Part shown: one piece after another, positions 1-9,601 of the stretch
Numbering within the stretch: the stretch's first letter is position 1
How the letters are laid out: every line of letters starts with the position of its first letter
Program-made: the position numbers and the translations under genes
The notes under the pieces: generated by a model
What the model was told of the DNA's origin: nothing
Databases searched by the model: none
What the model saw: only the letters and a program-made list of their open reading frames with translations
Source of the DNA: Symbiobacterium sp040797425
GTDB taxonomy: Bacteria; Bacillota; Sulfobacillia; Symbiobacteriales; Symbiobacteriaceae
NCBI RefSeq assembly: GCF_040797425.1
Contig: NZ_JBFNEH010000034.1
Span: forward strand, 1-46,901
Direction: 5' to 3'
DNA: 46,901 nt

Positions 1-266
1 GGTGGGGTGGGGGGGCGGGACGGCCCGAAAAAGTCCAAGAACGCGGGCCCCTGGGTCGGTTTCCTCGGCTCGGGGGGGAAGTGTCGGGCAGGGAAGATGG
101 GTGAGCGAAGTGCACAAGGCATTTCGGACCGGTGTGAACTGGGGTTGGCGCTGGAGCGCGACCGGGAGCGCGACTGCACGGTTAACGTGAAAAGTCCGAA
201 CAGAAAGGGTGCACAGCCTGTCGCGGCGAATCTCAAGAGCCAGCACAGGGGAGGGGGCATGCGCGG
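1..266. other. Upstream region, no gene recognised
   Basis: GC-rich sequence ahead of the thioesterase gene. Reading frames are open in several phases, as expected at this base composition, but none gives a recognisable protein. The only functional element I can point to is the G-rich ribosome binding site at about 248-257 that serves the ATG at 267. I see no convincing promoter, tRNA or riboswitch. Confidence 0.4.
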
Positions 267-659
267 ATGGACACGAAACCCTACACGGAAGGAACCATGC
301 TGGAGGCGCTGGGCATCTTGCTGGAGGAGATCACACCCCAGCGGGTGGTGGCCACGATGCCGGTGGACCACCGGACCCGCCAGCCGATGGGCCTGCTCCA
401 TGGCGGGGCGTCGGTCGCACTGGCCGAGACGGTTGCCTCCATCGGGGCAGCGCTCAACGCCGGCGAGGGGCGCACCGCGGTGGGCATGGAGATCAATGCG
501 AACCACATCCGCTCCAAGCGGGAGGGGACCGTGCGGGCCGTGGCGACGCCGGCCCACATCGGCCGCAGCACCAGCGTGTGGGAGGTGCGCATCACGGACG
601 AGGCGGGTCAGTTGATCTGCCTCTCCCGCTGCACGCTGGCCTTCGTGGACCTGAAGTGA
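267..659 (+). CDS. PaaI/YbdB-family hotdog thioesterase
   Basis: A 130-residue single-domain hotdog protein, the normal length for PaaI/MenI-type acyl-CoA thioesterases, which act as cytoplasmic multimers and hydrolyse acyl-CoA thioesters. The hallmark HGG lies at residues 45-47 on the central helix, followed by E54 in the usual position of the catalytic acid (HGGASVALAE). The C-terminal half carries the conserved strand pattern with NHIRS and the closing CTLAFVDLK. The ATG start is preceded by GGGGAGGGGG with 9 nt spacing. The substrate cannot be told from sequence; DHNA-CoA, phenylacetyl-CoA or general acyl-CoA are all possible. No pathway genes adjoin it. Family confidence is high, specificity unknown. 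Confidence 0.9.
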   Translation: MDTKPYTEGTMLEALGILLEEITPQRVVATMPVDHRTRQPMGLLHGGASVALAETVASIGAALNAGEGRTAVGMEINANHIRSKREGTVRAVATPAHIGRSTSVWEVRITDEAGQLICLSRCTLAFVDLK

Positions 660-730
660 ATGAAGGGCAACGGGCGTACAAAAGGCTGGGGAGTCAGCAC
701 GGCGGGTTGCTGATGAGCCAGCGAAACCGT

Positions 731-770
731 GGAGCAGTGCGATCTGGCCGCTCGGACAGTGTAGTGCTCC
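731..770 (+). other. Hairpin in a possible structured leader
   Basis: GGAGCA at 731-736 pairs with TGCTCC at 765-770, enclosing a GC-rich interior. A second small hairpin (GCTG/CAGC) lies just upstream around 709-722. Both sit between the thioesterase stop at 659 and a small ORF at 810, which is followed by a strong terminator, so this may be the 5' leader of a short transcript. It matches no riboswitch class I know. Confidence 0.3.
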
Positions 771-809
771 AAGCGAAGGAGGATTGCCGCGCAGCGGGCT
801 GAGGTGCCG

Positions 810-905
810 ATGATCGCGACGGGTAAGACCAGCCTGATGGTGTGCGCAAACACCATCGGCGGCGTCCTCACGTTGATCACGTACAGCCGGGCGTTCGCGG
901 GCTAA
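810..905 (+). CDS. Possible 31-residue small membrane protein
   Basis: An ATG ORF of 31 residues with a short N-terminus containing a lysine, then a hydrophobic stretch (LMVCANTIGGVLTLITY) long enough for one membrane span, ending RAFAG. GAGGTG lies just upstream of the ATG, though closer than ideal. A better AAGGAGG sits about 27 nt upstream. The stop codons TAA and TAG at 903-908 are followed at once by a strong terminator at 911-945, so the ORF fills the end of a transcript. I recognise no family. It could be a real small protein or a chance ORF at the 3' end of a non-coding RNA. Confidence 0.3.
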   Translation: MIATGKTSLMVCANTIGGVLTLITYSRAFAG

Positions 906-910
906 TAGAG

Positions 911-945
911 AGGCGGGGCGGCATCACTGCTGCCCCGCCTTTTTC
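911..945 (+). terminator. Rho-independent terminator
   Basis: A stem of about 13 bp (AGGCGGGGCGGCA with TGCTGCCCCGCCT, one wobble pair, loop TCAC) is followed by TTTTTCTCC. It overlaps the last codons of the convergent DUF169 gene, whose transcripts may also end here because the opposite-strand tail is CTCTATT. Confidence 0.85.
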
Positions 946-1739
946 TCCTCTTCCCCCCAGAGCGCCTGAAGCCGCTGGTACGTCGCCGGGAATTCGGGGG
1001 TGTAGCGCAGGAAGCTGGGAATCGGGTACCGCACACCGCCCTTGTGCGTGCCCTCCAGCCCCTCCAGCAGGTCGGCTACCAGCCGCCACGGGATGGTGAA
1101 GGCCATTTCCGTGTCCTGGGTCTGTCCGAAGATCCGATCGCCCAGGCAGGGTAGGATGAACTGCGGCCTGCCGTCCCGGGCGGTGCGGATGACGATGTCG
1201 GCGCAGTCGGCCCGGCCCGTGGTGGTGGAGGTGAGCGAGCCGCCCGTCTTCCAGAGGGATGCGGTCACCGCCCGCATCACCTGGGCCGAGTTGCCGTAGA
1301 TGAGGAGCGTCTCGGGCTCAAACGTACAGCGATGCAGCGGCGCCACTACCACCGTGCCCGCCTCCTCCGGCGCGAATTTGGGCACTTCCTGCTCGGTGAG
1401 GGCGCCCTGTGCGCAGGTTTCCACGTACATCCCCGCCGCCAGGTTGCCCTCGGTGTAATACGGGATGGCCGGCTTGAAGCCGAAGGCCACCTGGGCGATG
1501 GGACAGATCAGGTCTTCGGGCCCCATGGCGATGGCCCACCCGTAGCGCCGGGCCATGCCGATGCCCTGGCAGATGGCGATCTTGATGCCCATGTCGCGGA
1601 GCGGACGGCGAACCCGGTCCGGCAGGGGTTCGCCGTCCCGGATGATCCGGATGCCCAGAGGAAACGTGTCGGTGCGCAGGTGCCGGTCAAGGGCCGCCGC
1701 GACGGTCTTGCAGTCCAGTGCCGTTGGCGTGTTCCCCAC
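924..1739 (-). CDS. DUF169 family protein
   Basis: A 271-residue protein matching the DUF169 (COG2043) family, whose biochemical role is unsettled. Recognisable features are the N-terminal region with LGIRI and CQGIGMARRYGW, the segment CPIAQVAFGF, and the central APLHRCTFEPETLLIYGN motif followed by ASLWKTGG. Conserved cysteines in the first half hint at a cofactor or metal site; this is inference. The GTG at 1739 is chosen because AGGGAGGG ends 7 nt upstream; an in-frame TTG at 1763 would put the ribosome site inside the gene. A TAGAAT at 1774-1779 on this strand could be a -10 element, but no good -35 accompanies it. The gene stands alone. Confidence 0.85.
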   Translation of the reverse strand: MGNTPTALDCKTVAAALDRHLRTDTFPLGIRIIRDGEPLPDRVRRPLRDMGIKIAICQGIGMARRYGWAIAMGPEDLICPIAQVAFGFKPAIPYYTEGNLAAGMYVETCAQGALTEQEVPKFAPEEAGTVVVAPLHRCTFEPETLLIYGNSAQVMRAVTASLWKTGGSLTSTTTGRADCADIVIRTARDGRPQFILPCLGDRIFGQTQDTEMAFTIPWRLVADLLEGLEGTHKGGVRYPIPSFLRYTPEFPATYQRLQALWGEEEKKAGQQ

Positions 1740-1838
1740 GGTACATCCCTCCCTGCGAATCAAATTTCTCTACATTCTACTCATTTCCTTCGACTTACAC
1801 CTGCGGGTAGACCTGATGCGACAACACGACCGCCCGAG

Positions 1839-2007
1839 GCCGCAGCGGGAAGCCGGGACCACCCGGAGTCGCAGGAGGAAGCGTGCCTGGGAAACTGGAG
1901 CTGCTCGGGGCCGCATCAGGAAGCGAGCGTGAGAAAGCGGAGTCATCCGGAGCCGCAGCGGGAAGTCCCCCGGGGAAGCTCGGGGGGCCCGGTGCCACAG
2001 CAGGAGG
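1839..2007. repeat. Degenerate 42-bp tandem repeat in an intergenic gap
   Basis: The motif GCCGCAGCGGGAAG recurs in diverged form at 1839, 1868, 1910, 1952 and 1994. The last four copies are spaced exactly 42 bp, the first step being 29. Because 42 is divisible by three, several frames stay open and show 14-residue repeats, for example RFLMRPR and RFLLRLR on the minus strand. The rest of the 1740-2191 gap shows no gene, only the AGGAGG at 2178-2183 that serves the next ORF. I call this non-coding because composition is arginine/proline-biased in every frame, with no start signal or family match. Confidence 0.6.
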
Positions 2008-2191
2008 CTCGCCCGGGCAGTCGGGGCCTGCATCCTCACGTCGTGGAGGATCGGGAACCGCTGTGGGCCGTCCAAACAGTTGGACAAGCCTTTTCGGTCA
2101 GGAAGAGAAGGAAACCCGCTCGATTGGGCGAAAGATTCAGTTTGTCTGGTTATGAACAAAGTCGATGAGAAAGTTTTAGGAGGGCATGCCT

Positions 2192-2563
2192 GTGTTGTAC
2201 TTCTACCTGGTGATGGCGCATAGCCTGGTTCGGTGGCTGGTGTTGGTGGCCGCGATCGTTGCCCTGGTAGGTGCCCGGGTTGCTTCCGGTCGCGATGCGT
2301 CGGGCTGGGGCAGCAAGGCCGGCCTGGTCTACTCCGTGGTGTTGGACGTGCAGGTGCTCCTCGGGTTGATCATGTGGCTCTGGAAGTCGGCCTGGCGGTG
2401 GCACGCCTTCTTCGCCTTCATCCACCCCGGCACGATGATCCTGGCGATGCTCGTAGCCCATCTCGGCCAGAGGCTGCAGAAGCGCGGGAAGCCGGCCGCC
2501 GGTTTCTGGCTCTACCTCGCTTCGCTGGTGCTGGTGATTGCGGCGATTCCCTGGCGGAGCTGA
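2192..2563 (+). CDS. Small four-helix membrane protein, HSLVRW family
   Basis: About 123 residues with four predicted membrane helices. It resembles a family of small bacterial membrane proteins, sometimes labelled cytochrome-b-like, with an N-terminal H-x-x-x-RW (AHSLVRW), a central D-x-Q-x-L-x-G (LDVQVLLGLIMW) and later histidines (FIHPGTMI, VAHLGQ). The paired histidines make heme binding conceivable, but that is speculation. The GTG at 2192 lies 8 nt after AGGAGG (2178-2183); the ATG at 2186 is only 2 nt from it and is unlikely to be used. A terminator follows, so the gene is probably monocistronic. Confidence 0.7.
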   Translation: MLYFYLVMAHSLVRWLVLVAAIVALVGARVASGRDASGWGSKAGLVYSVVLDVQVLLGLIMWLWKSAWRWHAFFAFIHPGTMILAMLVAHLGQRLQKRGKPAAGFWLYLASLVLVIAAIPWRS

Positions 2564-2591
2564 TTGTGTATCCGAACGGAGTTCCAAACAG

Positions 2592-2622
2592 AAGCCCCCT
2601 TCCCACGATGGGGAGGGGGCTT
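2592..2622 (+). terminator. Probable terminator
   Basis: AAGCCCCCTTCCC pairs with GGGGAGGGGGCTT around a short loop, with one mismatch. The following tail (GATCTATG) is weak in T. It lies 29 nt after the membrane-protein stop codon. Confidence 0.65.
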
Positions 2623-2881
2623 GATCTATGCGTACGGGACTTACCCCGCGCCAGGCCTGGGAGGGGTCTGCCTCCCCCGGGCCGGGGGGCCTGGGTCTGC
2701 TCGAGGCGCCGGCACCATGCCCAGGGCCGGGATGGATCCGGAACCGCCGGGGGTGGCCCATACCGATCAATTATGTAGCACAGGGTTGAACCATTGGATG
2801 CAGCCAGAGAGTCTCATCAACAGAAACATCCTGGGAAACTCGGTTCCAGCGACAATCGTCGTAAGACAGGAGGATGCAGCC
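2623..2881 (+). other. Gap upstream of the yknWXYZ-like operon
   Basis: This stretch holds GC-rich inverted repeats at about 2653-2700 (GGCCTGGG, CCCCCGGG and GGGGGGCCTGGG runs) and then a more AT-balanced segment from 2765. It presumably contains the operon promoter, but I cannot identify convincing -35 and -10 boxes. The AGGAGG at 2868-2873 is the ribosome binding site of the next gene. An open frame runs through here from 2564, but it crosses the hairpin and has no homology-like sequence. Confidence 0.4.
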
Positions 2882-3619
2882 GTGGTCGAACCTGTGGTCC
2901 GCGAAGGCGCGGCACCGGCCGTGTCGCCGTGGCGCGCGGTGGTCCGCGTGCTGCTCAGCCCCGTGGAGACCTTCCGGGCGCTGGGCAACAGGCCGCCCGT
3001 GCTTGTTCCCTACCTCGTACACACCCTGGTGGGCGTGGTGGTCCTGGCCCTCACCTACTCCAGCACCATGGAAATGGTTGACCAGATCGGCGTCATGATG
3101 GCCTCCCAGCCCGGTGTGACTGGGGACGACGTGCAGATGATGCAGCAGTTCACCCGATGGGGCGCCACCGCAGGGCTGGCCATCCAGTCGGTGGCGGGCC
3201 CCTGGATTGTGGGCTTCGTCCTCGCCCTGGTGGCCCTCTTCTTCGGGCAGTTCCACGGGGGTGGGGTCTCCCTCTCGGCCTACATGGGCATGATCGGCTA
3301 TGCCCGCATGCCCCTCGCGCTCTCCCTGCTGTTGTCGGCGGTTTACCAGGCCTTCGCGGGGCAGCCGCTGAACCTGAGCGCTGCCGCCTTCCTGCCTGGT
3401 GACGCCAGTCCCATCCTGGCCGCCGCACTCACCATGCTCAACCCCCTGGGCCTCTGGTACTACGCGCTGCTGGCCGTTGGCTTCGCCGCCCTTTTCGGAC
3501 GGGAGCCGCGCAAGGGGTGGGCCATGCCCGTCACCCTGCTGGTGATCGGCACCCTCTACCTGATGGCCACGGCGTCCTTCGCCCAGCAGGCGACGCTGAA
3601 CCTCAACTTCCCACAGTAA
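2882..3619 (+). CDS. yknW: Yip1-family membrane protein (YknW-like)
   Basis: A 245-residue integral membrane protein of the Yip1 domain type. After a short cytoplasmic N-terminus, SPWRAVVRVLLSPVETFRAL is the usual entry to the family, followed by about five hydrophobic helices, with Y-MGMIGYARMPLALS and LNPLGLWYY as typical loops. In Bacillus, YknW is a Yip1 protein that assists assembly of the YknXYZ exporter, and the next three genes here are that exporter's counterparts in the same order. The GTG at 2882 is 8 nt after AGGAGG; the ATG at 2874 directly abuts it and is out of frame. The stop is 18 nt before the next start. The role is inferred from family and context. Confidence 0.8.
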   Translation: MVEPVVREGAAPAVSPWRAVVRVLLSPVETFRALGNRPPVLVPYLVHTLVGVVVLALTYSSTMEMVDQIGVMMASQPGVTGDDVQMMQQFTRWGATAGLAIQSVAGPWIVGFVLALVALFFGQFHGGGVSLSAYMGMIGYARMPLALSLLLSAVYQAFAGQPLNLSAAAFLPGDASPILAAALTMLNPLGLWYYALLAVGFAALFGREPRKGWAMPVTLLVIGTLYLMATASFAQQATLNLNFPQ

Positions 3620-3637
3620 AGCCAGGGAGGACCGAGA

Positions 3638-5204
3638 GTGAAGAAGAAGGTACTCGTGGCAGCTGCCATTATCGTATCTGTTGCGCTGATCTTGTGGGCT
3701 AACCTGGCCGACCTCCCCGCTGCCGGGGAGCGTACGAGCGCACAAGGGCCGAAGGGCGCCCCCCTGGTTCGGGTGCAGACTGTCTCCCGACGGTCGCTCC
3801 GGCAGGAAGTGGTGGCGCCCGGATTCCTGGAAGCCGCTCAGGTGCACGAGGTCCGGGCGCCCTTCACTACCCGGTCCGTGAAGCTGCTGGTGGGGCTCGG
3901 CGACCGGGTGGAGGCGGGCCAGGTGGTGGCCGAACTGGATTCCTCCGACCTCGCCCTGCAGGTGTCGGCCCAGGAGGCGCAGGTAGCGCAGCTCGAGGCG
4001 TCTCTGGCGAGCCTGCGGCTGCAGCAGCAGCAGGCGCCGCTGCAGCTCAGCCAGCGCATCGAGCAGGCCAGGAGCCAGCTGCTGCAGGCGGAAGACAACC
4101 TGGCCTCCGTGCTGAGGCAGAACGACGCCCTGCGCACGAGGCTCGAGCAGGCCCGCGTGAACCTGGCGACGCTGCAGGAGCGCACCTCCGACGGAGCCGC
4201 ACAGGTGGAGGCGGCCCGGCAGGCCCTGCTGAAGGCGGAGGAGGCCTACCGGGCCGACCCGGGCAACGCGTCGCTGCGCGAGGCTTACGAGAAGGCCCGC
4301 GACCAGTACGATTCGGCCCTGCGGCAGAGCCGGGAGGCGGCCGAGCAGGCTGCAGTGCAGCTCAGGGCCGCCTATGACGAGTTGGCTGCGGCCGAGGCGG
4401 ACTACGCCCGCGTGAGCGGCGACAACCCCGTGGCGGTGCAGCTGGCCAGCAGCCAGGTGGAGGCGGCGCGCCTCGCCCTGCAGATGGCCGAGAACGAGGC
4501 GGCCTCCGGCGGTACGGTGGCCGAACAGCTGCGGGCGGCCGAGCTGAACCTGCAGGCCACCCGGTCCAACCTGGAGGTGTTGCGGGCGAAGCTGGCCCGG
4601 GCGCAGCTCACCGCCCCCGCGGCGGGCACCGTGCTGACGCTCGCCATCACCGACGGCCTGCCGGCCCAGGAGTCGCAGCTCCTGCTCACCCTTGGCGACC
4701 TCGACCAGCTGAAGGTGACCATCCAGGTGGACGAGCTGGACATCACCAAGGTGCAGCCGGAGCAGTCGCTCACCGTGGAGACCAACGCCGCCCCGGGCTA
4801 CCTCTTTGACGGGCGGGTCACCCGGGTGGCCGCCCAGGCGACCGCCGCCGGCGGCACGTCGTACTTCCCGGTGGAGGGGCTGGTGGCCAACCGCGACGGG
4901 CTCCTGCGGGCGGGCCTGAACGCCGAGGTGGTCATTGCTACCGCACAGCGGGAAAACGTCCTGGTGGTCCCGCTGGCGGCGGTGCGCACCGAGAACGGCG
5001 CCGAGAGCGTCCTCGTGGTGGCGGACTTCCGGGTGGAGGTCCGGCCCGTGGTCACCGGGCTGCGCACCGAGACCGACGTCGAGATCCTGGAGGGGCTGCA
5101 GGAAGGGGAGCAGGTTGTCGTGAGTCCCTTCACCCTCATCAACTCGCTGGAGGACGGCGCTGCGGTGCGGGTCGAGGAGGCTGAGGAAACCGGGGGGAAG
5201 TCCA

Positions 5205-5212
<8 letters not shown>
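3638..5212 (+). CDS. yknX: Membrane fusion protein of a MacAB/YknXYZ-type exporter
   Basis: A 524-residue HlyD/MacA-type adaptor. An N-terminal membrane anchor (VLVAAAIIVSVALILWANL) is followed by a first lipoyl/barrel half (RAPFTTRSVKLLVGLGDRVE), then an unusually long Ala/Gln/Glu-rich coiled coil at about residues 105-310, the second lipoyl half (LTAPAAGTVLTL) and beta-barrel domains ending with a membrane-proximal domain. In this family the protein links the ABC permease to the cell envelope. GTG start, AGGGAGG 7 nt upstream. The 3' end overlaps the ATPase gene by 8 nt. The coiled coil is longer than in compact homologues and suggests a tall assembly, in keeping with a thick wall; that is inference. 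Confidence 0.9.
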
Positions 5213-5929
<717 letters not shown>

Positions 5930-5933
<4 letters not shown>

Positions 5934-7132
5934 ACATCCCCGAGACGCTCCGGGTGGCGTGGGAGGCCCTGCTCGCCAACAAACTACGGTCGATCCTCAC
6001 CATGATCGGCATCATCATCGGCGTCGGCTCGGTCATCGCGGTGATCGCCATCGGGCGCGGCACCGAGGCGGCGGTGCTGGGCGAACTGGAGGGCCTCGGG
6101 GCGGGCGTGTTCCAGGTCTTCCCCGGTTCGATCAGCGCGACCGACACGCTGGCGCGCATGGAACCGTTCAAGGAGCGGGACATGCAGACGCTGAAGGCCA
6201 TGCTGCCCGACATCGAGGCCGTGGTCGGCGCTGACAACGTGAGCGTCCGGCTCGAGTGGGAGAAGGAGACCCTCTCCTCGGTGGCGCTGGGCGTCTACCC
6301 GGGGACCGCGGAGGCCCTGGGGCTCAAGGTGCAGGAGGGCCGCTGGTTCACCGAGGCCGAGATCGAGGGCGGGGCCCGCGTCGTGGCCATGGCGCAGGAC
6401 GCGGTGACCCGGCTGTTCGGCGACAAGAACTACAACCCCGTCGGCGAGCGCGTGAAGGTGAACGGCCTCTCCTACCACGTGATCGGCGTGGTCCAGAACA
6501 CCACCGGCTCTTTCACCCAGAGCCTGGGCGCACAGGACACCACGGTCTACCTGCCGGTGGAGTCGGTGCGCCGCATGACGGGCACCTCCGAGATCTGGGC
6601 GCTGGTCGTGAAGGTGAAGCCGGGCGCAAACGTGCAGGCGGTGATGGACGACGCCATTGCCCTTCTCGAGCGCACCCACCACGGCGCCAGGTACATGGGC
6701 TTCAGCATGGAGCAGATGACCGCCGCCATCTCGTCGATCACCGGGCTGCTCACCGGGCTGATCGCCTCCATCGCCGCCATTTCGCTGCTGGTGGGGGGCG
6801 TCGGCATCATGAACATCATGCTGGTCTCGGTGACCGAGCGCACCCGGGAGATCGGGCTGCGCAAGGCGATCGGGGCCACCTACGGCAACATCATGACCCA
6901 GTTCCTCATCGAGTCGGTGGTGATCTGCATGGTGGGCGGGCTGATCGGCGTGGCCTTCGCCGCCATCCCCGTCTGGCTCGCCGGCCGTGCGATGGGCATC
7001 TCCATGCTGATCGACGTCTCTTCGGTGATTCTCGCTCTGGGCTTCTCGGCCGCCGTCGGGGTCATCTTCGGCGTCTATCCGGCCTCGAAGGCGGCGCGGC
7101 TCGATCCCATAGAGGCCCTGCGCTACGAATAA
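5930..7132 (+). CDS. yknZ: ABC transporter permease, MacB/YknZ (FtsX) type
   Basis: A 400-residue permease with the MacB layout: one N-terminal helix (LRSILTMIGIIIGVGSVIAV), an extracytoplasmic MacB-PCD domain at about residues 45-245, then an FtsX domain with three helices at about 270-390. The motif TERTREIGLRKAIGATYGNI and the terminal PASKAARLDPIEALRYE are diagnostic. Proteins of this kind are mechanotransmitting exporters, moving peptides, lipids or toxins rather than importing. The ATGA overlap with the ATPase gene fixes the start. In Bacillus the homologous system protects against the SdpC toxin; the substrate here is unknown. Confidence 0.95.
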
Positions 7133-7145
7133 GGAGGATGTGCGC

Positions 7146-9464
7146 GTGAACTGCTATCGTAGGAAGTCCGCCGGAGCGAATCGCATGGCCGCGGCGTTGC
7201 TGGCCACCCTGCTCGTGCTCCTGACGGCCCTCCCGGCCGCCGCCCAGGAAGTCGGAACCGAGGTGCTTCTGCGCGTCGCCGACGCGATGGGCCGGCCGGT
7301 GGCCAAGGCTACGGTGGAGGTGTACGAACTCGGGCAGGGCCTCGTCGCACTTCAGGAGGCGGGCGAGGACGGCTTGGTGCGGGTGCCCTACACGGCAGGC
7401 CGCACCCGCCTGTGGCAGGCCAGGGCCACCGCACCGGGGTACGAGGTGAAGGAGACCGGCTGGTTTGACCCGTCCCAGCCCGGCGTGCGCAGCATCACGC
7501 TGGAGCCGGTCGGCGGCGAACTGCAGCTCTACATCCGCGACACGGAAGGCCGCGCCACGGCCCACGTGACCCTGCTGAACAGCAACGGGCGGCTGGTGGC
7601 CCAGGGCACCACGCAGGGCGGACGCTGGGTCGCTCGTGACCTGGCCCCCGGCGAGTACCGGGCCATCGTGGTCGCAGAGGGCCAGGTGCCCACGGAGAAG
7701 CGCGTCTCGGTGGGCCGCGGCCGCGTGACCGTGGAGGCGATCTCACTCTCGCAGGGGACGATCAGCGTCACCGGCGAGGTGGTCGACGGGGCCACCGGCT
7801 CGCCGATCCGCGGGGCCCGCGTCGAGCTCGTCCGGGGCGAGAACGTGGTTGTGGGCCAGATGGAGAGCGGCGTGACCGGCCGGTTCTCGGCGCAGCTCGC
7901 CCTCCCCTCCGATCAGTACCGCCTGCGGGTCAGCATGCCCGGCTACGCGCCGGTGGAGACCCAGCCGCAGACGGTCCTTCCCGGCGGCAACCTGGACTTC
8001 TCCGGGCTTAACCGCATCAAGCTGCAGCGGGCCACGGGCACCGTGGAGGCGGTCCTCACCACCATCGGCAACCGCCCGATCCGCACCGCCGAGATCGTCC
8101 TCATGCGGCAGGGGCTGGGCGAAGTGGCCACGGCGCGGGTGGACTCCAACGGGGCGGTCCGGTTTGATGCCGTCCCGGCCGGCGAGGGCTACCGCTACCA
8201 GCTGGTGGCCTACAACGCCGTGGACAGCCTGACGGTGGACCACATCGACCTGGCCATCTCCGACTGGTTCACCGTGAGCCCCGGCGGCACCGTGCAGATC
8301 CCGCTGATTGCTCAAAGCTTCAATGACCAGTCCCTGGTGCGGGCCACCGTGACCGGCATGGTGACCGGTCCCACCGGCCTGCCGATCGAGGGCGCCACGG
8401 TCGAGCTGATCCGCCGCTCACACGTGATGTACAAGGCCACGACGGACGCCGAGGGCAAGTTCATCATCGAGAACGTGGACGCCAGCCAGGACGGCGGCTT
8501 CGCCCAGTCGCCCTACATGATGCGGGTGAGCAAGGAGGGCTACGTGCCCACCCGCGAGGTGGTCGTGTCGGGCAGCACCACCACCACCTTCCACATCCCG
8601 GGCGGCGGCCGGCTCTACGTGCAGTCGACCCTGCGCCCCGCACTGGCCATGGTGCAGGGGCGGATCGTGGACACCCTGGGCCGGCCCGTGGCGGGGGCCG
8701 ACGTGACGATGGTGACGGCCGACGGCCGGACCGCCGGCCACGACAAGACGGACGGCACCGGCTGGTACCGGCTGGGTAACGTGCCCACCACCACGCCGTG
8801 GGCGGCGCTGCGGGTGACCGCAGAGGGCTACCTGCCCAGCGGCGACATCGACATGACGGCGGCGCTGAACGCCGGCGATGCCCTGCCCACCGTGCGCCTG
8901 ATGCCCAGCACGGCCACCGTTGACGGTGTGGTGGTGGATCTGCAGGGCCGCCCGGTGCCGGGTGCGGACGTTCAGCTGTACCTGGACGGCCGGGTGGTCG
9001 GCCAGGCGGCCGCTGGCGGCGACGGGTACTTCCGGATTGCGGCTGATCTCTCCAAGGGCACCCTGGGCCTGCTCACGGTGAGCCACGAGGGCTACAGCCA
9101 GGGCGGCGTCGTGCTGAGCGAGCTGCCTGCTGCCGGCGGGCAGCTGACCAAGGCTGTGATGATCTATGAGAGCAACGCCGTGGTGTCGGGCCGGGTGCTG
9201 GACGAGGCCGGGAAGCCGGTGTCGGGCGCCCGGGTGGAGCTTGTGTTGGAGGGCGGCAGCAGCACTCGTGCCGTGGTCACCGGTTCCGACGGCACCTACC
9301 GGCTGGAGCAGCCGCTGCCCGCCGGGGCGGCGTGGGCCTGGCTGCGGGTGACGCCCGCCTCGGGGACCTTCGGCGGATCGCTCACCCATAGCATGGACAT
9401 GGTGCCGATCATCCGCCTGACCGCCGGCGACGAGGTGGTGGCCGAACTGCTGGTGCGGCGGTAG
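7146..9464 (+). CDS. Large secreted protein of carboxypeptidase-regulatory-like repeats
   Basis: A 772-residue exported protein. A signal peptide (hydrophobic core LLATLLVLLTALPAAA, likely cleavage near AAAQ) is followed by about eight tandem beta-sandwich modules of the CarboxypepD_reg/Cna-B-like type. Each has the pattern G-x-V-x-D-x-x-G-x-P-V-x-G-A-x-V, for example at GRIVDTLGRPVAGADV, GVVVDLQGRPVPGADV and GRVLDEAGKPVSGARV. No catalytic domain, lipobox or wall anchor is visible. GTG at 7146 lies 8 nt after AAGGAGG, whereas GTG at 7140 is only 2 nt away. It is 13 nt behind the permease gene and ends at a strong terminator, so it belongs to the exporter operon and may be its partner at the cell surface. 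Confidence 0.85.
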   Translation: MNCYRRKSAGANRMAAALLATLLVLLTALPAAAQEVGTEVLLRVADAMGRPVAKATVEVYELGQGLVALQEAGEDGLVRVPYTAGRTRLWQARATAPGYEVKETGWFDPSQPGVRSITLEPVGGELQLYIRDTEGRATAHVTLLNSNGRLVAQGTTQGGRWVARDLAPGEYRAIVVAEGQVPTEKRVSVGRGRVTVEAISLSQGTISVTGEVVDGATGSPIRGARVELVRGENVVVGQMESGVTGRFSAQLALPSDQYRLRVSMPGYAPVETQPQTVLPGGNLDFSGLNRIKLQRATGTVEAVLTTIGNRPIRTAEIVLMRQGLGEVATARVDSNGAVRFDAVPAGEGYRYQLVAYNAVDSLTVDHIDLAISDWFTVSPGGTVQIPLIAQSFNDQSLVRATVTGMVTGPTGLPIEGATVELIRRSHVMYKATTDAEGKFIIENVDASQDGGFAQSPYMMRVSKEGYVPTREVVVSGSTTTTFHIPGGGRLYVQSTLRPALAMVQGRIVDTLGRPVAGADVTMVTADGRTAGHDKTDGTGWYRLGNVPTTTPWAALRVTAEGYLPSGDIDMTAALNAGDALPTVRLMPSTATVDGVVVDLQGRPVPGADVQLYLDGRVVGQAAAGGDGYFRIAADLSKGTLGLLTVSHEGYSQGGVVLSELPAAGGQLTKAVMIYESNAVVSGRVLDEAGKPVSGARVELVLEGGSSTRAVVTGSDGTYRLEQPLPAGAAWAWLRVTPASGTFGGSLTHSMDMVPIIRLTAGDEVVAELLVRR

Positions 9465-9490
9465 GCCCGGTTCATCCGGTCCGGAACAGA

Positions 9491-9526
9491 GAGACCGCGG
9501 GAACGCCCGCGGTCTCTTCTTATCTT
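9491..9526 (+). terminator. Rho-independent terminator of the exporter operon
   Basis: A perfect 11-bp stem GAGACCGCGGG/CCCGCGGTCTC with loop AACG is followed by TTCTTATCTT. It lies 26 nt after the stop of the repeat protein. Confidence 0.9.
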
Positions 9527-9601
9527 GCGTGTCTTCCGAAATACTCCAGCAACGGGTTAGAATGGGAGGAGGGAAAGCGCGGCGAGAGGGAGGAGAGAGG
9601 C

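Noticed and set aside
709..727. Hammerhead-ribozyme-like core (CTGATGA followed by GAAAC)
   Set aside because: Stem II would have a 2-nt loop and two pairs, and neither a stem III partner for the CCGTG after GAAA with a UH cleavage site nor a proper stem I can be formed.
1770..2159. Reading frames with 14-residue repeats as a coding gene
   Set aside because: Repeats of 42 bp keep all frames open automatically; no start signal, secretion signal or consistent codon pattern favours any frame.
2564..2881. Long N-terminal extension of the Yip1 protein gene
   Set aside because: It would run through a terminator hairpin, and the GTG at 2882 has an ideally spaced AGGAGG.
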